Assembly (NCBI GenBank): GCA_030524175.1
Contig: JAUNHC010000018.1
Span: 44,135 to 108,134, forward strand
Direction: 5' to 3'
Length of the DNA: 64,000 nucleotides
Source: Eubacteriales bacterium
GTDB lineage: Bacteria; Bacillota; Clostridia; Lachnospirales; Lachnospiraceae
Shown here: one piece after another, positions 9,571 through 18,725 of the stretch
Numbering within the stretch: the first letter of the stretch is position 1
Layout of the letters: each line of letters starts with the position of its first letter
Made by a program: the position numbers and the translations under genes
Notes under the pieces: model-generated
Told to the model about the DNA's origin: nothing
Seen by the model: only the letters and a program-made list of their open reading frames with translations
Database searches by the model: none

Positions 9571-10776
9571 CTACAAAAGAACCTCCGGTTCCTGGAATTT
9601 AATCTGCCTTGCCACACTTAATGCCAGCCCCATCTCTGCCATGAGGAACAGAATGGAAGTACCTCCGTAACTGATAAACGGCAAAGTTACACCTGTATTG
9701 GGCAGCAGATTTACCACAACTGCGATGTTAAAAATAACCTGCAGGGCAATGTGTATGAAAATCCCGCTCACCATCAAAGATCCAAACATATCCGGTGCAT
9801 TCTGGGCAATGAAAAACAGCCGATACAATAAATAGGCGAACAGCAGAAGCACGATGATTCCTCCGAAAATCCCCAATTCCTCACAGATAATGGAAAAAAT
9901 CATATCGTTCTGGGCCTCAGGCACACTTCCAAGCTTCTGAATACTGTTCCCCAGTCCACGGCCGAAAAATCCGCCTGATCCGATCGCATACAGTGCCTGC
10001 AAAGTCTGATACCCGTCTCCGTCCGCATAATCCTCCGGCCGCAGCCATACAAGCACACGGCGGATACGGAAGCTGCTGCTGGTCTCCAATGTACTGGACA
10101 AGAAGATTACAGCGGCGGCGATCACAACAATTGCCACAGCCAGAATGATCAAAAACGGCCTCATTTCCGGATGGGCGATAAAAATAAGCCCTGCGGTAAT
10201 ACAAAAGATGATGATAGCTGTACTTAAGTTGTCGGTTCCTACATAGGCGATAAGTGCCAGAAGACCGCCCATACTCCCAAGGACCATACAAGCCCTCAAG
10301 GTCTTGATCTGCTTTCCCATCTTCACGATCATATAGGACAGACAGACGATCACAGCAATCTTCGCCACTTCTGCAGGCTGGAACTGAACCGGGCCGAGCT
10401 GGAGCCATCTCCTGGCTCCGTGGGACTCATATCCAAGGGGTGTCTTGACCAGCACCATCAGCAGGATTGCCGCACCGTACAGCAATGTGGTGAAATACGT
10501 AAGAATATGGTAATCGATCTTAGAGATCACCAGTGCTGCTATAATACACACAAGGCTGATTATGGCCTGTTTTTTAAAATAATACATGTCGTCGTTATAT
10601 GTCACCTGTGCCATATAGGCACTTGTACTGTACAGCATGATCAGACCAAAACAGGTCAGAAGCACAATAACCGCCACCAAATTGAAATCGTAATAATCCG
10701 TTCCTGATTTTCTTCTTATCCTGCTTTTTTTGGCGGATGTGATCAACGGCTGCCTTTGCTGCCGAGCTTTTTCCAT
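9571..10776 (-). CDS. ftsW: FtsW/RodA/SpoVE (SEDS) peptidoglycan glycosyltransferase
   Basis: 401 residues, polytopic inner-membrane protein with about ten hydrophobic segments after a basic N-terminus. SEDS polymerases extend peptidoglycan glycan strands from lipid II at the septum, the lateral wall or the spore cortex. Seen here: the GARRWL..G..FQPAE.AK segment, PEAQNDMIFS..CEELG in the large loop region and the C-terminal LLPNTGVTLPFISYGGTS signature. It lies just upstream of acpP but is separated from it by the acpP promoter. The FtsW/SpoVE class is favoured over RodA by the signature; the exact paralogue cannot be settled from sequence context. Confidence 0.9.
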   Translation of the reverse strand: MEKARQQRQPLITSAKKSRIRRKSGTDYYDFNLVAVIVLLTCFGLIMLYSTSAYMAQVTYNDDMYYFKKQAIISLVCIIAALVISKIDYHILTYFTTLLYGAAILLMVLVKTPLGYESHGARRWLQLGPVQFQPAEVAKIAVIVCLSYMIVKMGKQIKTLRACMVLGSMGGLLALIAYVGTDNLSTAIIIFCITAGLIFIAHPEMRPFLIILAVAIVVIAAAVIFLSSTLETSSSFRIRRVLVWLRPEDYADGDGYQTLQALYAIGSGGFFGRGLGNSIQKLGSVPEAQNDMIFSIICEELGIFGGIIVLLLFAYLLYRLFFIAQNAPDMFGSLMVSGIFIHIALQVIFNIAVVVNLLPNTGVTLPFISYGGTSILFLMAEMGLALSVARQIKFQEPEVLL

Positions 10777-10992
10777 TATATCACCTTACACTTTCTCTTC
10801 ATTCCCTCACTTTTGGGAACCTAAAAACTACGGCAAAAATCTCTTCAGCCTTTTAGGTGTTCTCATTATAGCAGAATCTTTTTACAGACGCAAGACAAGA
10901 GGGCAGGTTTCTGCCCTCTTGTAAATTCCGTAAATTCCGGGAGGTAATACCATTACTGCTTACTCCGGCTGCAGGATTTTTGGCAAAGATAT
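10777..10992. other. Intergenic region with 11-bp perfect hairpin
   Basis: No gene seen. A hairpin with arms CAAGAGGGCAG (10896-10906) and CTGCCCTCTTG (10911-10921) and loop GTTT lies about 70 bp after the stop of the repeat-protein gene on the minus strand. It lacks a clear T-run, so it may be a processing or weak termination site. Confidence 0.5.
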
Positions 10993-13809
10993 TTATTCAT
11001 CCCGGACTTCGATCGGTGCTGTCTCTATAATAAATTTCACACTTCCGTCCATATCCTCTTTCTTTCCGGAGAATGAAGTATATGCCGCTTCATCGGAACG
11101 TATGGCTTCCAGACGGTCCAAAACTTCAGAAAGCTCATCATCTATGGTATCCTTCAGCTTCTTGATCCCTTCCTTATGGAATTTCTCAGCGCCTTCATTC
11201 AGATCCTTTGCACCGTCCTTTAACTCTGAAATACCATCCTTAAGCTGTGCACTTCCATCTGACAATTTATCCGTTCCGTCCAAGAGTTCTTTTGTACCTG
11301 ACACAAGCTGGCCGGCTCCGCTTACAAGGCTGGAGCTGTTAGAGGACAATTGCCGTGCCCCGCTTTGCAGCTGTCCTGTGGCCCCGCTTACCTGCTGTAT
11401 GCCGCCGCTGATCTGCCCGCCAGCTGCTTCCAGCTCATCAGCCCCCTTTACAAGGGCAGTGCTGGAGCTCTGTAGCTTAGATGCACCTGCATTGAGAGTC
11501 TTACCGGTAGATTTCAGTGTTTTTGCACCCTTTACAAGTTCCTTTGAAGATGCTGCTGCAGTCTCATAACCGCTCTTTAGCTGGCTGCTTGCCTGATTCA
11601 GTTGTTCCGCACCCTCCTGGAGTACCGGAGCACTTTCTATCAATTGTGATGCCCCTTCCATCAGCTGGGGAACTGCCCCTTTCAACTGTTCAGCCCCCTC
11701 ATTTAATTCCTGCCCTTTCTCTATAAGCTGGTCAGCACCGCCGAGAAGCTGGTCATTCCGGGAGGTAAGCTGATCCAGCCCGTTTTTCACACGGCCTGCG
11801 CCTTCTGCCAAAGCACCTGCTCCGCTGTTCAGCTGTTCCAGACCGCCCTGCATCTGTTCAAGGCCGCTCTGAAGCGCTCCTGCGGATGCCAATGCACCCT
11901 GTACCTGCTCTGCCCCGGCGCTTATAGCTCCTGCTGCCTGGTTTAAGGCTGCCGCAGCCTCCTGTACGCCATTAGCCTGACCGGCGATCTCTGCCATGAC
12001 CGCTTCATCGGACTGTAATGCACCAAGTCCGCTTTGGGCTGTGCCCACACCGCTTTCAATCACACCAATTGCCTGGCTGATAGCCGCCTGAGTCCCCTCA
12101 TCCAGCTGAGAGGTATCAATACTGCTTAGAATATCAATGGCTGAACCTGCAGTTCCAAGGCCGCTTTCAACTGTACCTGCACCGCCGGAAAGAGAAATCC
12201 CGCCTCCTCCGCCTAAAGAACCTGCCAGTTCAGAAAGCTGCCCTGACAGCCCCTGCATCTGAGCCACGATCTCCCCGCCATTTCCTGCCAGCGCATCAGC
12301 ACCTGCTTTCGCTGTCTCAAGTCCCTCAGCCATAGCTCCTGCGGCTGCAGGAAGTGCAGAGGCGTTTTCTGCCAGATCACCTGCTCCTTCAGCCACAGCA
12401 GACACACCGCCCACATACTGCCTGGCCCCTTCTGCCAAAGCGGAAACGCCATTTGTATAAGCAATAACTCCCTCTGCCACCTGGCTGGTACCGCCTTCAT
12501 ACTGCTTAAGCCCTTCGCTCAAAGCCCCTACTCCCTGAGAATATTGGGAAATACCGTCAGTTTCCTTCGCTATTCCCTGGACACAGCTGCCAATCCCGTC
12601 CACAAGCTGCCCTGTACCGTCCACATACTGTTCAATACCGCCTGCCAGAGTGACTGCTCCTTTCACATAAGTCTGCACGCCGCCTGCCAAGGTGGTACTT
12701 CCGCCGACATATGTCTTAACTCCGTCAGCCAAGGTATTCACCCCGTCACTGTACTGCCCCAGTGCTCCGGACAGAGTTCCCACACCGCCGGTATATTCCT
12801 GTACCCCTGAAGCAAGGGTGTCGGCACCTTGTGTATAAGCAGAAATCCCGTCCTTCAATGAGGACGCCCCATCATTTAAATCCGTTACTCCTGTTTTTAA
12901 TGTTCCGATCCCATCATAAAATTCCTGGTATTTCTCATCCAGTTCAGAAGTTCCATCGTACATTTTCTTCGTACCGTCAACAAGATCAAGAGATGCATCC
13001 GTAAGCTTATCTATGGCCTCGTTTAAGTCATCCATATCCCCGATACTGTCCACATCTAGATCCTTTAATATATCAGCACTCCCCATGGTAAAAGTAGATC
13101 CCATGGTGAAATCCGTCACATCTGCTTCCACAGTAAAGCCTTCCGGTATCTCCACCTTATCATCCAGTTCTTTCACATTCAGGCTGTCCTTCAGACCAGG
13201 CATTGCAATACCCATGACAATATTTTTGTCACCGTCTGATACCACTTTCCCATTCTCAACTGTGACATTTGTAAAATGCTCTGTGGACAGGAACATACCC
13301 GTTACCATTACAAAGGGAGCATACACCTCCACTATTTTCCCATCCACCTTAGTCTTATTTTTAACATTATTATTATAGGAAACCTGCATCCTGAGATGAC
13401 CGTTCCTGCCTGCCAGTTCCTCCGGGGAAACCTGTACTCCGTCCAGATAATAAGTAATTTTCATTGCCACAGGCAGTTCTTTATTTGTGGTTCCCTGGTA
13501 ATAAATATCTGACTGATCTGTGTTCCAGGTAAGAAGCTCTCCATCCTGTGAAAAAGTCTCCTCCCCCTTCACATTCTTAATATCTTCCAGCTCTGACACA
13601 TCAGTCACATCTTTTGCTTCCCCTGAGTTTTTCAGCCAGTCGGATACTGTGATATCCTCTGCCTCACCGTCTGCTGCCGCATTTACATATACAGTCTCTT
13701 CCTTGGACACACCAGCACCCTGGGCTGCAGCCAGAACCGGCCCGGCTCCCAGCACCACTGCCACCCCGGCCGCCAAGGAGGCGGCTGCTATTTTTCTGTT
13801 TCTGTTCAT
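10993..13809 (-). CDS. Exported repeat protein (YhgE/Pip-like glycine-periodic repeats), MMPL partner
   Basis: 938 residues. A signal peptide (MNRNRKIAAASLAAG, hydrophobic to about residue 28, ALA-type cleavage) is followed by a beta-rich domain to about residue 250. Residues about 321-480 form roughly eleven tandem 14-residue units of the type QYxxGVxxLAxGVx, and the later part continues with looser L..G...L..GA periodicity to about 890. The C-terminus ends in charged sequence without a membrane anchor, unlike canonical YhgE. Its gene follows the MMPL transporter gene by 92 bp with AAAGGAG before the ATG, so the two are probably one operon and the protein may be an extracytoplasmic partner. 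Function is unknown. Confidence 0.75.
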   Translation of the reverse strand: MNRNRKIAAASLAAGVAVVLGAGPVLAAAQGAGVSKEETVYVNAAADGEAEDITVSDWLKNSGEAKDVTDVSELEDIKNVKGEETFSQDGELLTWNTDQSDIYYQGTTNKELPVAMKITYYLDGVQVSPEELAGRNGHLRMQVSYNNNVKNKTKVDGKIVEVYAPFVMVTGMFLSTEHFTNVTVENGKVVSDGDKNIVMGIAMPGLKDSLNVKELDDKVEIPEGFTVEADVTDFTMGSTFTMGSADILKDLDVDSIGDMDDLNEAIDKLTDASLDLVDGTKKMYDGTSELDEKYQEFYDGIGTLKTGVTDLNDGASSLKDGISAYTQGADTLASGVQEYTGGVGTLSGALGQYSDGVNTLADGVKTYVGGSTTLAGGVQTYVKGAVTLAGGIEQYVDGTGQLVDGIGSCVQGIAKETDGISQYSQGVGALSEGLKQYEGGTSQVAEGVIAYTNGVSALAEGARQYVGGVSAVAEGAGDLAENASALPAAAGAMAEGLETAKAGADALAGNGGEIVAQMQGLSGQLSELAGSLGGGGGISLSGGAGTVESGLGTAGSAIDILSSIDTSQLDEGTQAAISQAIGVIESGVGTAQSGLGALQSDEAVMAEIAGQANGVQEAAAALNQAAGAISAGAEQVQGALASAGALQSGLEQMQGGLEQLNSGAGALAEGAGRVKNGLDQLTSRNDQLLGGADQLIEKGQELNEGAEQLKGAVPQLMEGASQLIESAPVLQEGAEQLNQASSQLKSGYETAAASSKELVKGAKTLKSTGKTLNAGASKLQSSSTALVKGADELEAAGGQISGGIQQVSGATGQLQSGARQLSSNSSSLVSGAGQLVSGTKELLDGTDKLSDGSAQLKDGISELKDGAKDLNEGAEKFHKEGIKKLKDTIDDELSEVLDRLEAIRSDEAAYTSFSGKKEDMDGSVKFIIETAPIEVRDE
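12370..12850 (-). repeat. Tandem 42-bp coding repeats (14-residue units)
   Basis: About eleven consecutive 14-codon units in the exported protein gene, each with Tyr, Gly, Leu and Gly at fixed spacing. DNA copies have diverged, so the periodicity is clearer in protein than in DNA. Confidence 0.7.
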
Positions 13810-13901
13810 ATCTTACAACTCCTTTCCTGAACTTGCTGCTGTCCTCATACACGCTCCAGGGACAGCTGTCTGACTTGAGATTCTCTTCAATATTTTTATC
13901 A

Positions 13902-16022
13902 TCAATTCCCTGCACCCTGACTCACCGTAGTCTGACCTGCTTTCTTGGTTTTCTCCTTCTTTGGCAGAAAGCCCACAGAGGTATGACAGATAACAGGATC
14001 AAAAATCATGAACATGGCCGGAAGCACCAGCAGAACAACTAATGTACTTATGATCGCCCCCCGGGAAAGTAAGGTACAGATGGCGCCGATCATATCCACC
14101 TGGGAATACAGCCCCACTCCAAAGGTTGCCGCAAAAAAGCTGCATCCGCTGATTAAAATGGATTTCATGGAACTCTTATGGGCAATGGCAATAGCTTCTT
14201 TTTTACTCCTGCCAAGATGCCGCTCCTTCTGATATCTGCTTGTCATCAAAATAGCATAATCCACTGTAGCGCCCAGCTGTATGGTGCCGATGACAATACT
14301 TGCCACAAAAGGTAAGGTGGTTCCCTGGAAATAGGGAACTGCCATGTTAACGCAGATGGCAAACTCGATCACCGCCACAAGGATAAAGGGTAAGGATATG
14401 GATTTGAATACGATCATGATGATCACAAATATAGCAGCAATGGAAATAATATTTACATTTTTCAGATCCACATCTGTCACATCTGCCAAATCCTTGGTAA
14501 GAGGCGCTTCACCGATCACCATGGAAGATGGACTATACTTCTTAACGATCTTCTGGATATCTTCGATCTGTGCGTTTACCTCGTCCGTAGCCGCCCTGTA
14601 GTCAGAGCAGACAAACTGAAGCTCATAATTGTCACTTTCCAGCATCTTGCGGATATCCTTGGGGATCATAGTGTCCGGAAATGCCGGCCCGATAAAGGAG
14701 TTCACACCCAGAGCCCACTTCACACCGTCCACATCCTCGATCTGCTTCAGCATATTGGATTTATCCTTTGCATCCATTCCCTTTTCCAGAAGAACCATGT
14801 GTACTGTATTCATCTGAAACACATCCTCAAGCTCGGCATTTGCCGTATTGCTGGGCAGGCTGGCCGGAAGAGATTTATCAATATTATAATATACCTGTGT
14901 ATGGTTATTTCCATAAATGGCAGGATAAAGCATTACCAGAAAAAGCAGGATCCAGATTTTATAATGCTTTGTGAGAAATCCTGACACCTTATCCAGATTA
15001 GGGATGATCGATCTGTGCCGGGTTTTCTCAATGGCCTTATCACACACTAAGATCATGGACGGAAGTAAGGTCACACAACATATCACGCCTATGATGACAC
15101 CCTTTGACATGACAATTCCGATATCACGTCCCAGGGTAAAGGTCATAAAGCACAATGCAATAAATCCGGCCACCGTGGTCACAGAGCTTCCCACCACGGA
15201 TTTAAAGGTATTGGAAATAGCATGAGCCATAGCCCTCTCATTATCACCGGGAAATCTCTTCTTATTTTCTTCATAACAATTTAATAAGAAGATAGAGTAA
15301 TCCATTGTAACCCCAAGCTGCAGTACCGCAGTCAAGGCCTGGGTAATATAAGAAATCTCCCCCAGGAAAATATTACTTCCCAGATTGTAGAGAATTGCCA
15401 CTCCTATACTGACCAGAAACAATACAGGAACCACCAGGGAATCCATTGCCAGGCACAGTACCAAAAGCGATAATACTGCAGCGATCACTACATAAACCGG
15501 CATTTCTTTCAATGAAATATTCTTAATATCCGTGACTACACCTGTCATACCGCTGACAAAACATTTCTCTGAGGTGATTTTCCTCATCTGGCTTACTGCT
15601 TCCATTGCTTCATCGGAGGAGGTTGTATTGTCAAACAAAGCGATCATCATAGTCGCATCCCCTTTGAAAAAAGCCTCCTTCAGATTATTGGGAAGCATCT
15701 CCACCGGGACACTCAGATCCATCACACTGTCATACCACAGCACATCCTTCACATGGTCAACACCTTCAATATCCTCTTTTAAGGCTGCCACATCCTTTAA
15801 CTCCATATCCTCCACAACCACCATGGAAAATGCGCCCATTCCAAACTCATCCACCATGATATCCTGCCCCTTCACTGTCTCCAGCGAATCCGGCAGATAA
15901 CTCAGGATATCGTAATTCACCCTTGTACCTATAACCCCCATAACCGAAGGAATCAACAGCAATATTCCCAAGAAAATTATAAATTTCTTATGCTTCGCTA
16001 TCCACTTGCCCGCCTTGATCAT
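13902..16022 (-). CDS. MMPL/RND-family membrane transporter
   Basis: 706 residues. It shows the duplicated RND plan: one N-terminal membrane helix, a soluble domain, five or six helices, then a second helix-soluble-helices half. LGVTMDYSIFLLNCY and LGATVDYAILMTSRY are the paired helix-4 motifs with the Asp used for proton coupling. Such proteins export lipids, siderophores or peptides. The start at 16022 is preferred over the ATG at 16025 because GGAGG is 5 rather than 2 bases away. The first gene of an operon with the exported repeat protein, it is divergent from a TetR gene and preceded by TetR-type palindromes. Substrate unknown. Confidence 0.88.
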   Translation of the reverse strand: MIKAGKWIAKHKKFIIFLGILLLIPSVMGVIGTRVNYDILSYLPDSLETVKGQDIMVDEFGMGAFSMVVVEDMELKDVAALKEDIEGVDHVKDVLWYDSVMDLSVPVEMLPNNLKEAFFKGDATMMIALFDNTTSSDEAMEAVSQMRKITSEKCFVSGMTGVVTDIKNISLKEMPVYVVIAAVLSLLVLCLAMDSLVVPVLFLVSIGVAILYNLGSNIFLGEISYITQALTAVLQLGVTMDYSIFLLNCYEENKKRFPGDNERAMAHAISNTFKSVVGSSVTTVAGFIALCFMTFTLGRDIGIVMSKGVIIGVICCVTLLPSMILVCDKAIEKTRHRSIIPNLDKVSGFLTKHYKIWILLFLVMLYPAIYGNNHTQVYYNIDKSLPASLPSNTANAELEDVFQMNTVHMVLLEKGMDAKDKSNMLKQIEDVDGVKWALGVNSFIGPAFPDTMIPKDIRKMLESDNYELQFVCSDYRAATDEVNAQIEDIQKIVKKYSPSSMVIGEAPLTKDLADVTDVDLKNVNIISIAAIFVIIMIVFKSISLPFILVAVIEFAICVNMAVPYFQGTTLPFVASIVIGTIQLGATVDYAILMTSRYQKERHLGRSKKEAIAIAHKSSMKSILISGCSFFAATFGVGLYSQVDMIGAICTLLSRGAIISTLVVLLVLPAMFMIFDPVICHTSVGFLPKKEKTKKAGQTTVSQGAGN

Positions 16023-16064
16023 CATATCCTCCTTCTTCCTCTATTAGATACATCACCTTATTTT

Positions 16065-16172
16065 ATGACTAATGGTCATTTTTTAACACAAGGAATGTTA
16101 TATACCAAAAATGACTAATAGTCAATATCTATTTTTGAATTTATATAAATTTAATATATTGACTTCTAGTCA
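16065..16172. promoter_or_regulatory. Three TetR-type palindromic operators
   Basis: TGACTAATGGTCA (16066-16078), TGACTAATAGTCA (16112-16124) and TGACTTCTAGTCA (16160-16172): a TGAC-N5-GTCA palindrome three times in 107 bp between the divergent MMPL and TetR genes. Operators two and three overlap the -35 boxes of the two promoters, which fits autoregulation plus control of the transporter operon. Confidence 0.8.
16097..16125 (-). promoter_or_regulatory. Promoter of the MMPL operon
   Basis: Minus strand TTGACT (16120-16125), 17-base spacer, TATAAC (16097-16102). The -35 box is part of the second operator. Confidence 0.7.
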
Positions 16173-16186
16173 TTTTTGTTTAAAAT
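16159..16186 (+). promoter_or_regulatory. Promoter of the TetR gene
   Basis: TTGACT (16159-16164), 16-base spacer, TAAAAT (16181-16186). The -35 box is part of the third operator. Confidence 0.65.
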
Positions 16187-16241
16187 AAAAGATAACATGA
16201 AAACGCAAAATGAACCATTTGATTTCAAAGGAGGTTTTCGT

Positions 16242-16850
16242 TTGGGAAAATTGGAATTAAATAAGAAGAAGAAAAAAGATGCCCTGTACAATACCGCCTT
16301 TGAGCTGTTCACCACAAAAGGCATTGCCAAGACCACAATTTCAGACATTGTAGAAAAAGCCGGGGTCGCTAAGGGAACCTTTTATTTGTATTTCAAAGAT
16401 AAGTACGATATCCGCAACAAACTTGTTTCCCATAAGACAGGGGAACTGTTTTTCAAGGCTCATGAAGCTTTAAAGAAAACAACCCTGACAGAGTTTGAAG
16501 ATCAGCTTTACTTCATTATTGATTACATTCTTACTGTGCTGGACCAGAACCGCTCCCTCTTGCTTTTTATCTCCAAAAATTTGGCCTGGGGTGTGTTTAA
16601 GGGTGCCTTTGAAGAAAAAATGCCGGATGAGGACTACCATTTCTACCAGTCCTATCTTGATCTTTTGTCAAAAAACGGCCGCACTTATGACAATCCTGAG
16701 CTTATGCTTTTTACCATCATTGAACTGGTCGGCTCCACCTGCTACAGCTGCATCCTTTACCAGCAGCCTGTGCCCCTTTCGGAGTATAAACCTTATCTCC
16801 ATACGGCCATTGCGGGGATTTTGAAGAGCTTTTCCGGGGAAATTTTATAA
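16242..16850 (+). CDS. TetR-family transcriptional regulator
   Basis: 202 residues. N-terminal helix-turn-helix with the typical KGIAKTTISDIVEKAGVAKGTFYLYFKDK (near residues 25-55), then an all-helical ligand/dimer domain. A TTG start at 16242 is chosen because AAAGGAGG lies 7 bases upstream; an ATG at 16197 is in frame but has no ribosome site and is likely untranslated leader. It is divergent from the MMPL operon with three shared palindromes, so it most likely represses that operon and itself. Confidence 0.88.
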   Translation: MGKLELNKKKKKDALYNTAFELFTTKGIAKTTISDIVEKAGVAKGTFYLYFKDKYDIRNKLVSHKTGELFFKAHEALKKTTLTEFEDQLYFIIDYILTVLDQNRSLLLFISKNLAWGVFKGAFEEKMPDEDYHFYQSYLDLLSKNGRTYDNPELMLFTIIELVGSTCYSCILYQQPVPLSEYKPYLHTAIAGILKSFSGEIL

Positions 16851-16862
16851 AATCATCTTCTG

Positions 16863-16892
16863 CACACCTTTTTCTCCTTATAACATAAAATA
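16863..16892 (+). promoter_or_regulatory. Putative mother-cell (sigma-K/sigma-E type) promoter of cotJ operon
   Basis: CACAC (16863-16867), 16 bases, CATAAAATA (16884-16892), followed 38 bases later by the cotJA ATG. This fits the B. subtilis sigma-K pattern AC-N16/17-CATANNNTA; the -10 also fits sigma-E. Inference from the consensus only. Confidence 0.5.
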
Positions 16893-16930
16893 TAGAGTAA
16901 CATAAGTTTTAATATAGAAAGGATTTGTTC

Positions 16931-17287
16931 ATGGAAAATTGTCAAATGAACCGTCCGGGCTGCCGCCCTTATAATAACACCTGCGGCATGGGAAGAGCAC
17001 AATGCCACTCCCAAATGCCCATAGCTGACAGGACGCCTTGTCAGTCTGACCGAACACCTTGCAGATACGAAAGACAGCAGAATGATAACTGTTCCTGCCG
17101 CATGCCCGGAACAGTTTCTCCTGAAGCTGAAATGTATGCACATGTGGATCATATGCCTGTTGCCATGGCTTATGTACCATGCCAGGAGTTTACCACAACC
17201 TTTGATTTATGCTATGCATTAAATGTAGGAACTATTTTCCCGCAATTATGCAAACCATTCTGCGGAAGGAGAGGTGGCTGCCGATGA
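16931..17287 (+). CDS. cotJA: Spore coat associated protein CotJA
   Basis: 118 residues. The C-terminal part (AMAYVPCQEFTTTFDLCYALNVGTIFPQL, residues about 77-105) matches the CotJA family; the N-terminal 75 residues are Cys-rich and variable. CotJA, B and C are made in the mother cell and form part of the inner coat in bacilli. The ATG at 16931 has AAAGGA 7 bases upstream. The stop overlaps the cotJB start (ATGA). Confidence 0.88.
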   Translation: MENCQMNRPGCRPYNNTCGMGRAQCHSQMPIADRTPCQSDRTPCRYERQQNDNCSCRMPGTVSPEAEMYAHVDHMPVAMAYVPCQEFTTTFDLCYALNVGTIFPQLCKPFCGRRGGCR

Positions 17288-17571
17288 TGTACAGTAATAA
17301 TAATCAGAATTCCAGAAACCAGCTTCTTAAGAACCTTAATGAAGTAAGCTTTGCTGTAGATGATATTCTGCTGTACCTGGACACTCATCCCTGTGATGAG
17401 AAAGCTCTTGACTTCTATGAAAAAATGGCCCTGAAGCGCAATGAATTGTTGGCGGAATATGCCAAATGCTTTGGCCCCCTGACAATTGACAGTGCAGCAG
17501 AGTCCTGCGGTGACACCTGGAAATGGATGCAGCAGCCATTCCCATGGGAAAAGGAAGGAGCGTGCAGATAA
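17284..17571 (+). CDS. cotJB: Spore coat peptide assembly protein CotJB
   Basis: 95 residues. LKNLNEVSFAVDDILLYLDTHPCDEKALDFYEKMALKRNELLAEYAKCFGPL is the family signature region (residues about 13-65), and the tail carries a WMQQPFPWEKE motif typical of CotJB. It begins at the overlapping ATG of the cotJA stop. The cotJC 5' part follows 3 bases after its stop. Confidence 0.9.
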   Translation: MMYSNNNQNSRNQLLKNLNEVSFAVDDILLYLDTHPCDEKALDFYEKMALKRNELLAEYAKCFGPLTIDSAAESCGDTWKWMQQPFPWEKEGACR

Positions 17572-17574
17572 TCT

Positions 17575-17688
17575 ATGTGGAATTATGAAAAGCGATTACA
17601 GTATCCAATTAACATTACAACACCTAATGCCAAGATTGCTCAGTTTATTATGAGTCAATACGGCGGTCCTGACTGCAGCAACCTATAA
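17575..17688 (+). CDS. cotJC: CotJC, 5' part (gene interrupted after codon 29)
   Basis: MWNYEKRLQYPINITTPNAK and on to SQYGGPD is the CotJC N-terminus, but after Asp33 the frame reads CSNL and stops, giving a 37-residue stub. The missing 181 codons are at 31888-32430. The junction falls in GGCGGTCC (17662-17669), whose first base begins codon 30. CotJC is a manganese-catalase-like coat protein. In the present arrangement no functional CotJC can be made. Confidence 0.92.
   Translation: MWNYEKRLQYPINITTPNAKIAQFIMSQYGGPDCSNL
17662..17669 (+). other. attL core of the cotJC element
   Basis: GGCGGTCC inside CAATACGGCGGTCCTGAC. The matching right end reads CAATTGGGCGGTCCGGAT, so eight bases are identical and CAAT is also shared upstream. 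Confidence 0.8.
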
Positions 17689-18558
17689 TAAAAAGTCTCT
17701 TACATTAATTGTCTGTCTGAATCCTTCCGTGTTCATTGCGTTTCTCTGTCTGTATTCCCCCGGCGTACATCCCATATATTTTTTAAACTGACGTGAAAAG
17801 TAATTCTGACTGGAAAATCCGCATCTTATAGCCACAGAGTATATGGAAGTTTCGGGACTGCACAGACTTTCGCAGGCTTTCTGAATCCGCACAGACATTA
17901 GATAATGGTACACGGACATCCCTGTATATTTCTGGAAAAGCTGATTCAAGCGTGTTTTGCCATAGCCCATTCCCCGGCAAAGATCTTCCAGGGTTATCTG
18001 CTCTTTGTAATGCTCATCCAGATAAGCACACAATTCTTTTGCCATATGGGTATCCGGTACAGGAAACTTGTGATGGTTTGTGATATAGTCGGCACAAACC
18101 CGGCACATAGTAACAAAAGATTCAAGACTGTGAAGATCAATTTCTACCAGCTGATCTAAAGCTTTGTTTATTTCTTCATCACTTTCTATCTTCATCCTGC
18201 GGGCCTTTTGGAACACCTCTGCCCTTGCCTTGGGATTCTTTTCCAGCATCTGTCCTGCCATCATATAACCTGCCAGTGTTCCATAATGATACAACGGAAC
18301 CACTGCCTCATAAAGACCCATATGACATTTATAAAGATGAAATCTTCGTTCCTTTTTAACTGTTTCAAAATTTTCTCTGTCTGCTTTTTGGCATTTTAGG
18401 AGACCATCAGGAAGGGCTGCTACAAGATTGCAGAAATGTGCACCTTTATCCGGATACTCTGCCAGAGGGTTCCCGTGTAAATCATAAACCACTATCACGA
18501 TTCCCGATATGGTATATAAGTCCTTTAAAATATCCTCCAAAGATATCTCTTCATTCAT
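17683..18558 (-). CDS. PocR-domain AraC-family transcriptional regulator
   Basis: 291 residues. The N-terminal half (about 5-165) is a PocR-type sensory domain with conserved Cys/His positions (CNLV, KCQKAD, KCHMGLYEAVVPL); the C-terminus (about 175-275) is an AraC DNA-binding domain with two helix-turn-helix units ending in FSRQFKKYMGCTPGEYR. It is divergent from the MATE gene 168 bp away and may control it. Its stop codon is only 14 bp inside the left end of the element. The ligand is unknown. Confidence 0.88.
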   Translation of the reverse strand: MNEEISLEDILKDLYTISGIVIVVYDLHGNPLAEYPDKGAHFCNLVAALPDGLLKCQKADRENFETVKKERRFHLYKCHMGLYEAVVPLYHYGTLAGYMMAGQMLEKNPKARAEVFQKARRMKIESDEEINKALDQLVEIDLHSLESFVTMCRVCADYITNHHKFPVPDTHMAKELCAYLDEHYKEQITLEDLCRGMGYGKTRLNQLFQKYTGMSVYHYLMSVRIQKACESLCSPETSIYSVAIRCGFSSQNYFSRQFKKYMGCTPGEYRQRNAMNTEGFRQTINVRDFLL

Positions 18559-18725
18559 TTTCTTTACCCCTTTTTATCACAAGTGGTCGAATGTGCTAAT
18601 AATAATCCTATTATACATTGTTTTTAGGAAGAATACCACCTATGATTGTCGTAACAAAATCAAATAACCAAACAGCTGCAACGGATCTAGAGTATTTGGT
18701 TTGGCATGAAGGAAGGTATTATTTT

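Noticed and set aside
12370-12850. Possible CRISPR array
   Set aside because: The 42-bp periodicity is coding, in frame, without constant repeats and variable spacers.
11102-13378. Plus-strand open frames opposite the repeat protein gene
   Set aside because: Low-complexity serine/proline-rich translations produced by the antisense of the Gly/Ala/Leu repeats.
17575-17688. Independent 37-residue small protein
   Set aside because: Its first 33 residues are the CotJC N-terminus and the remainder continues in frame at 31888.
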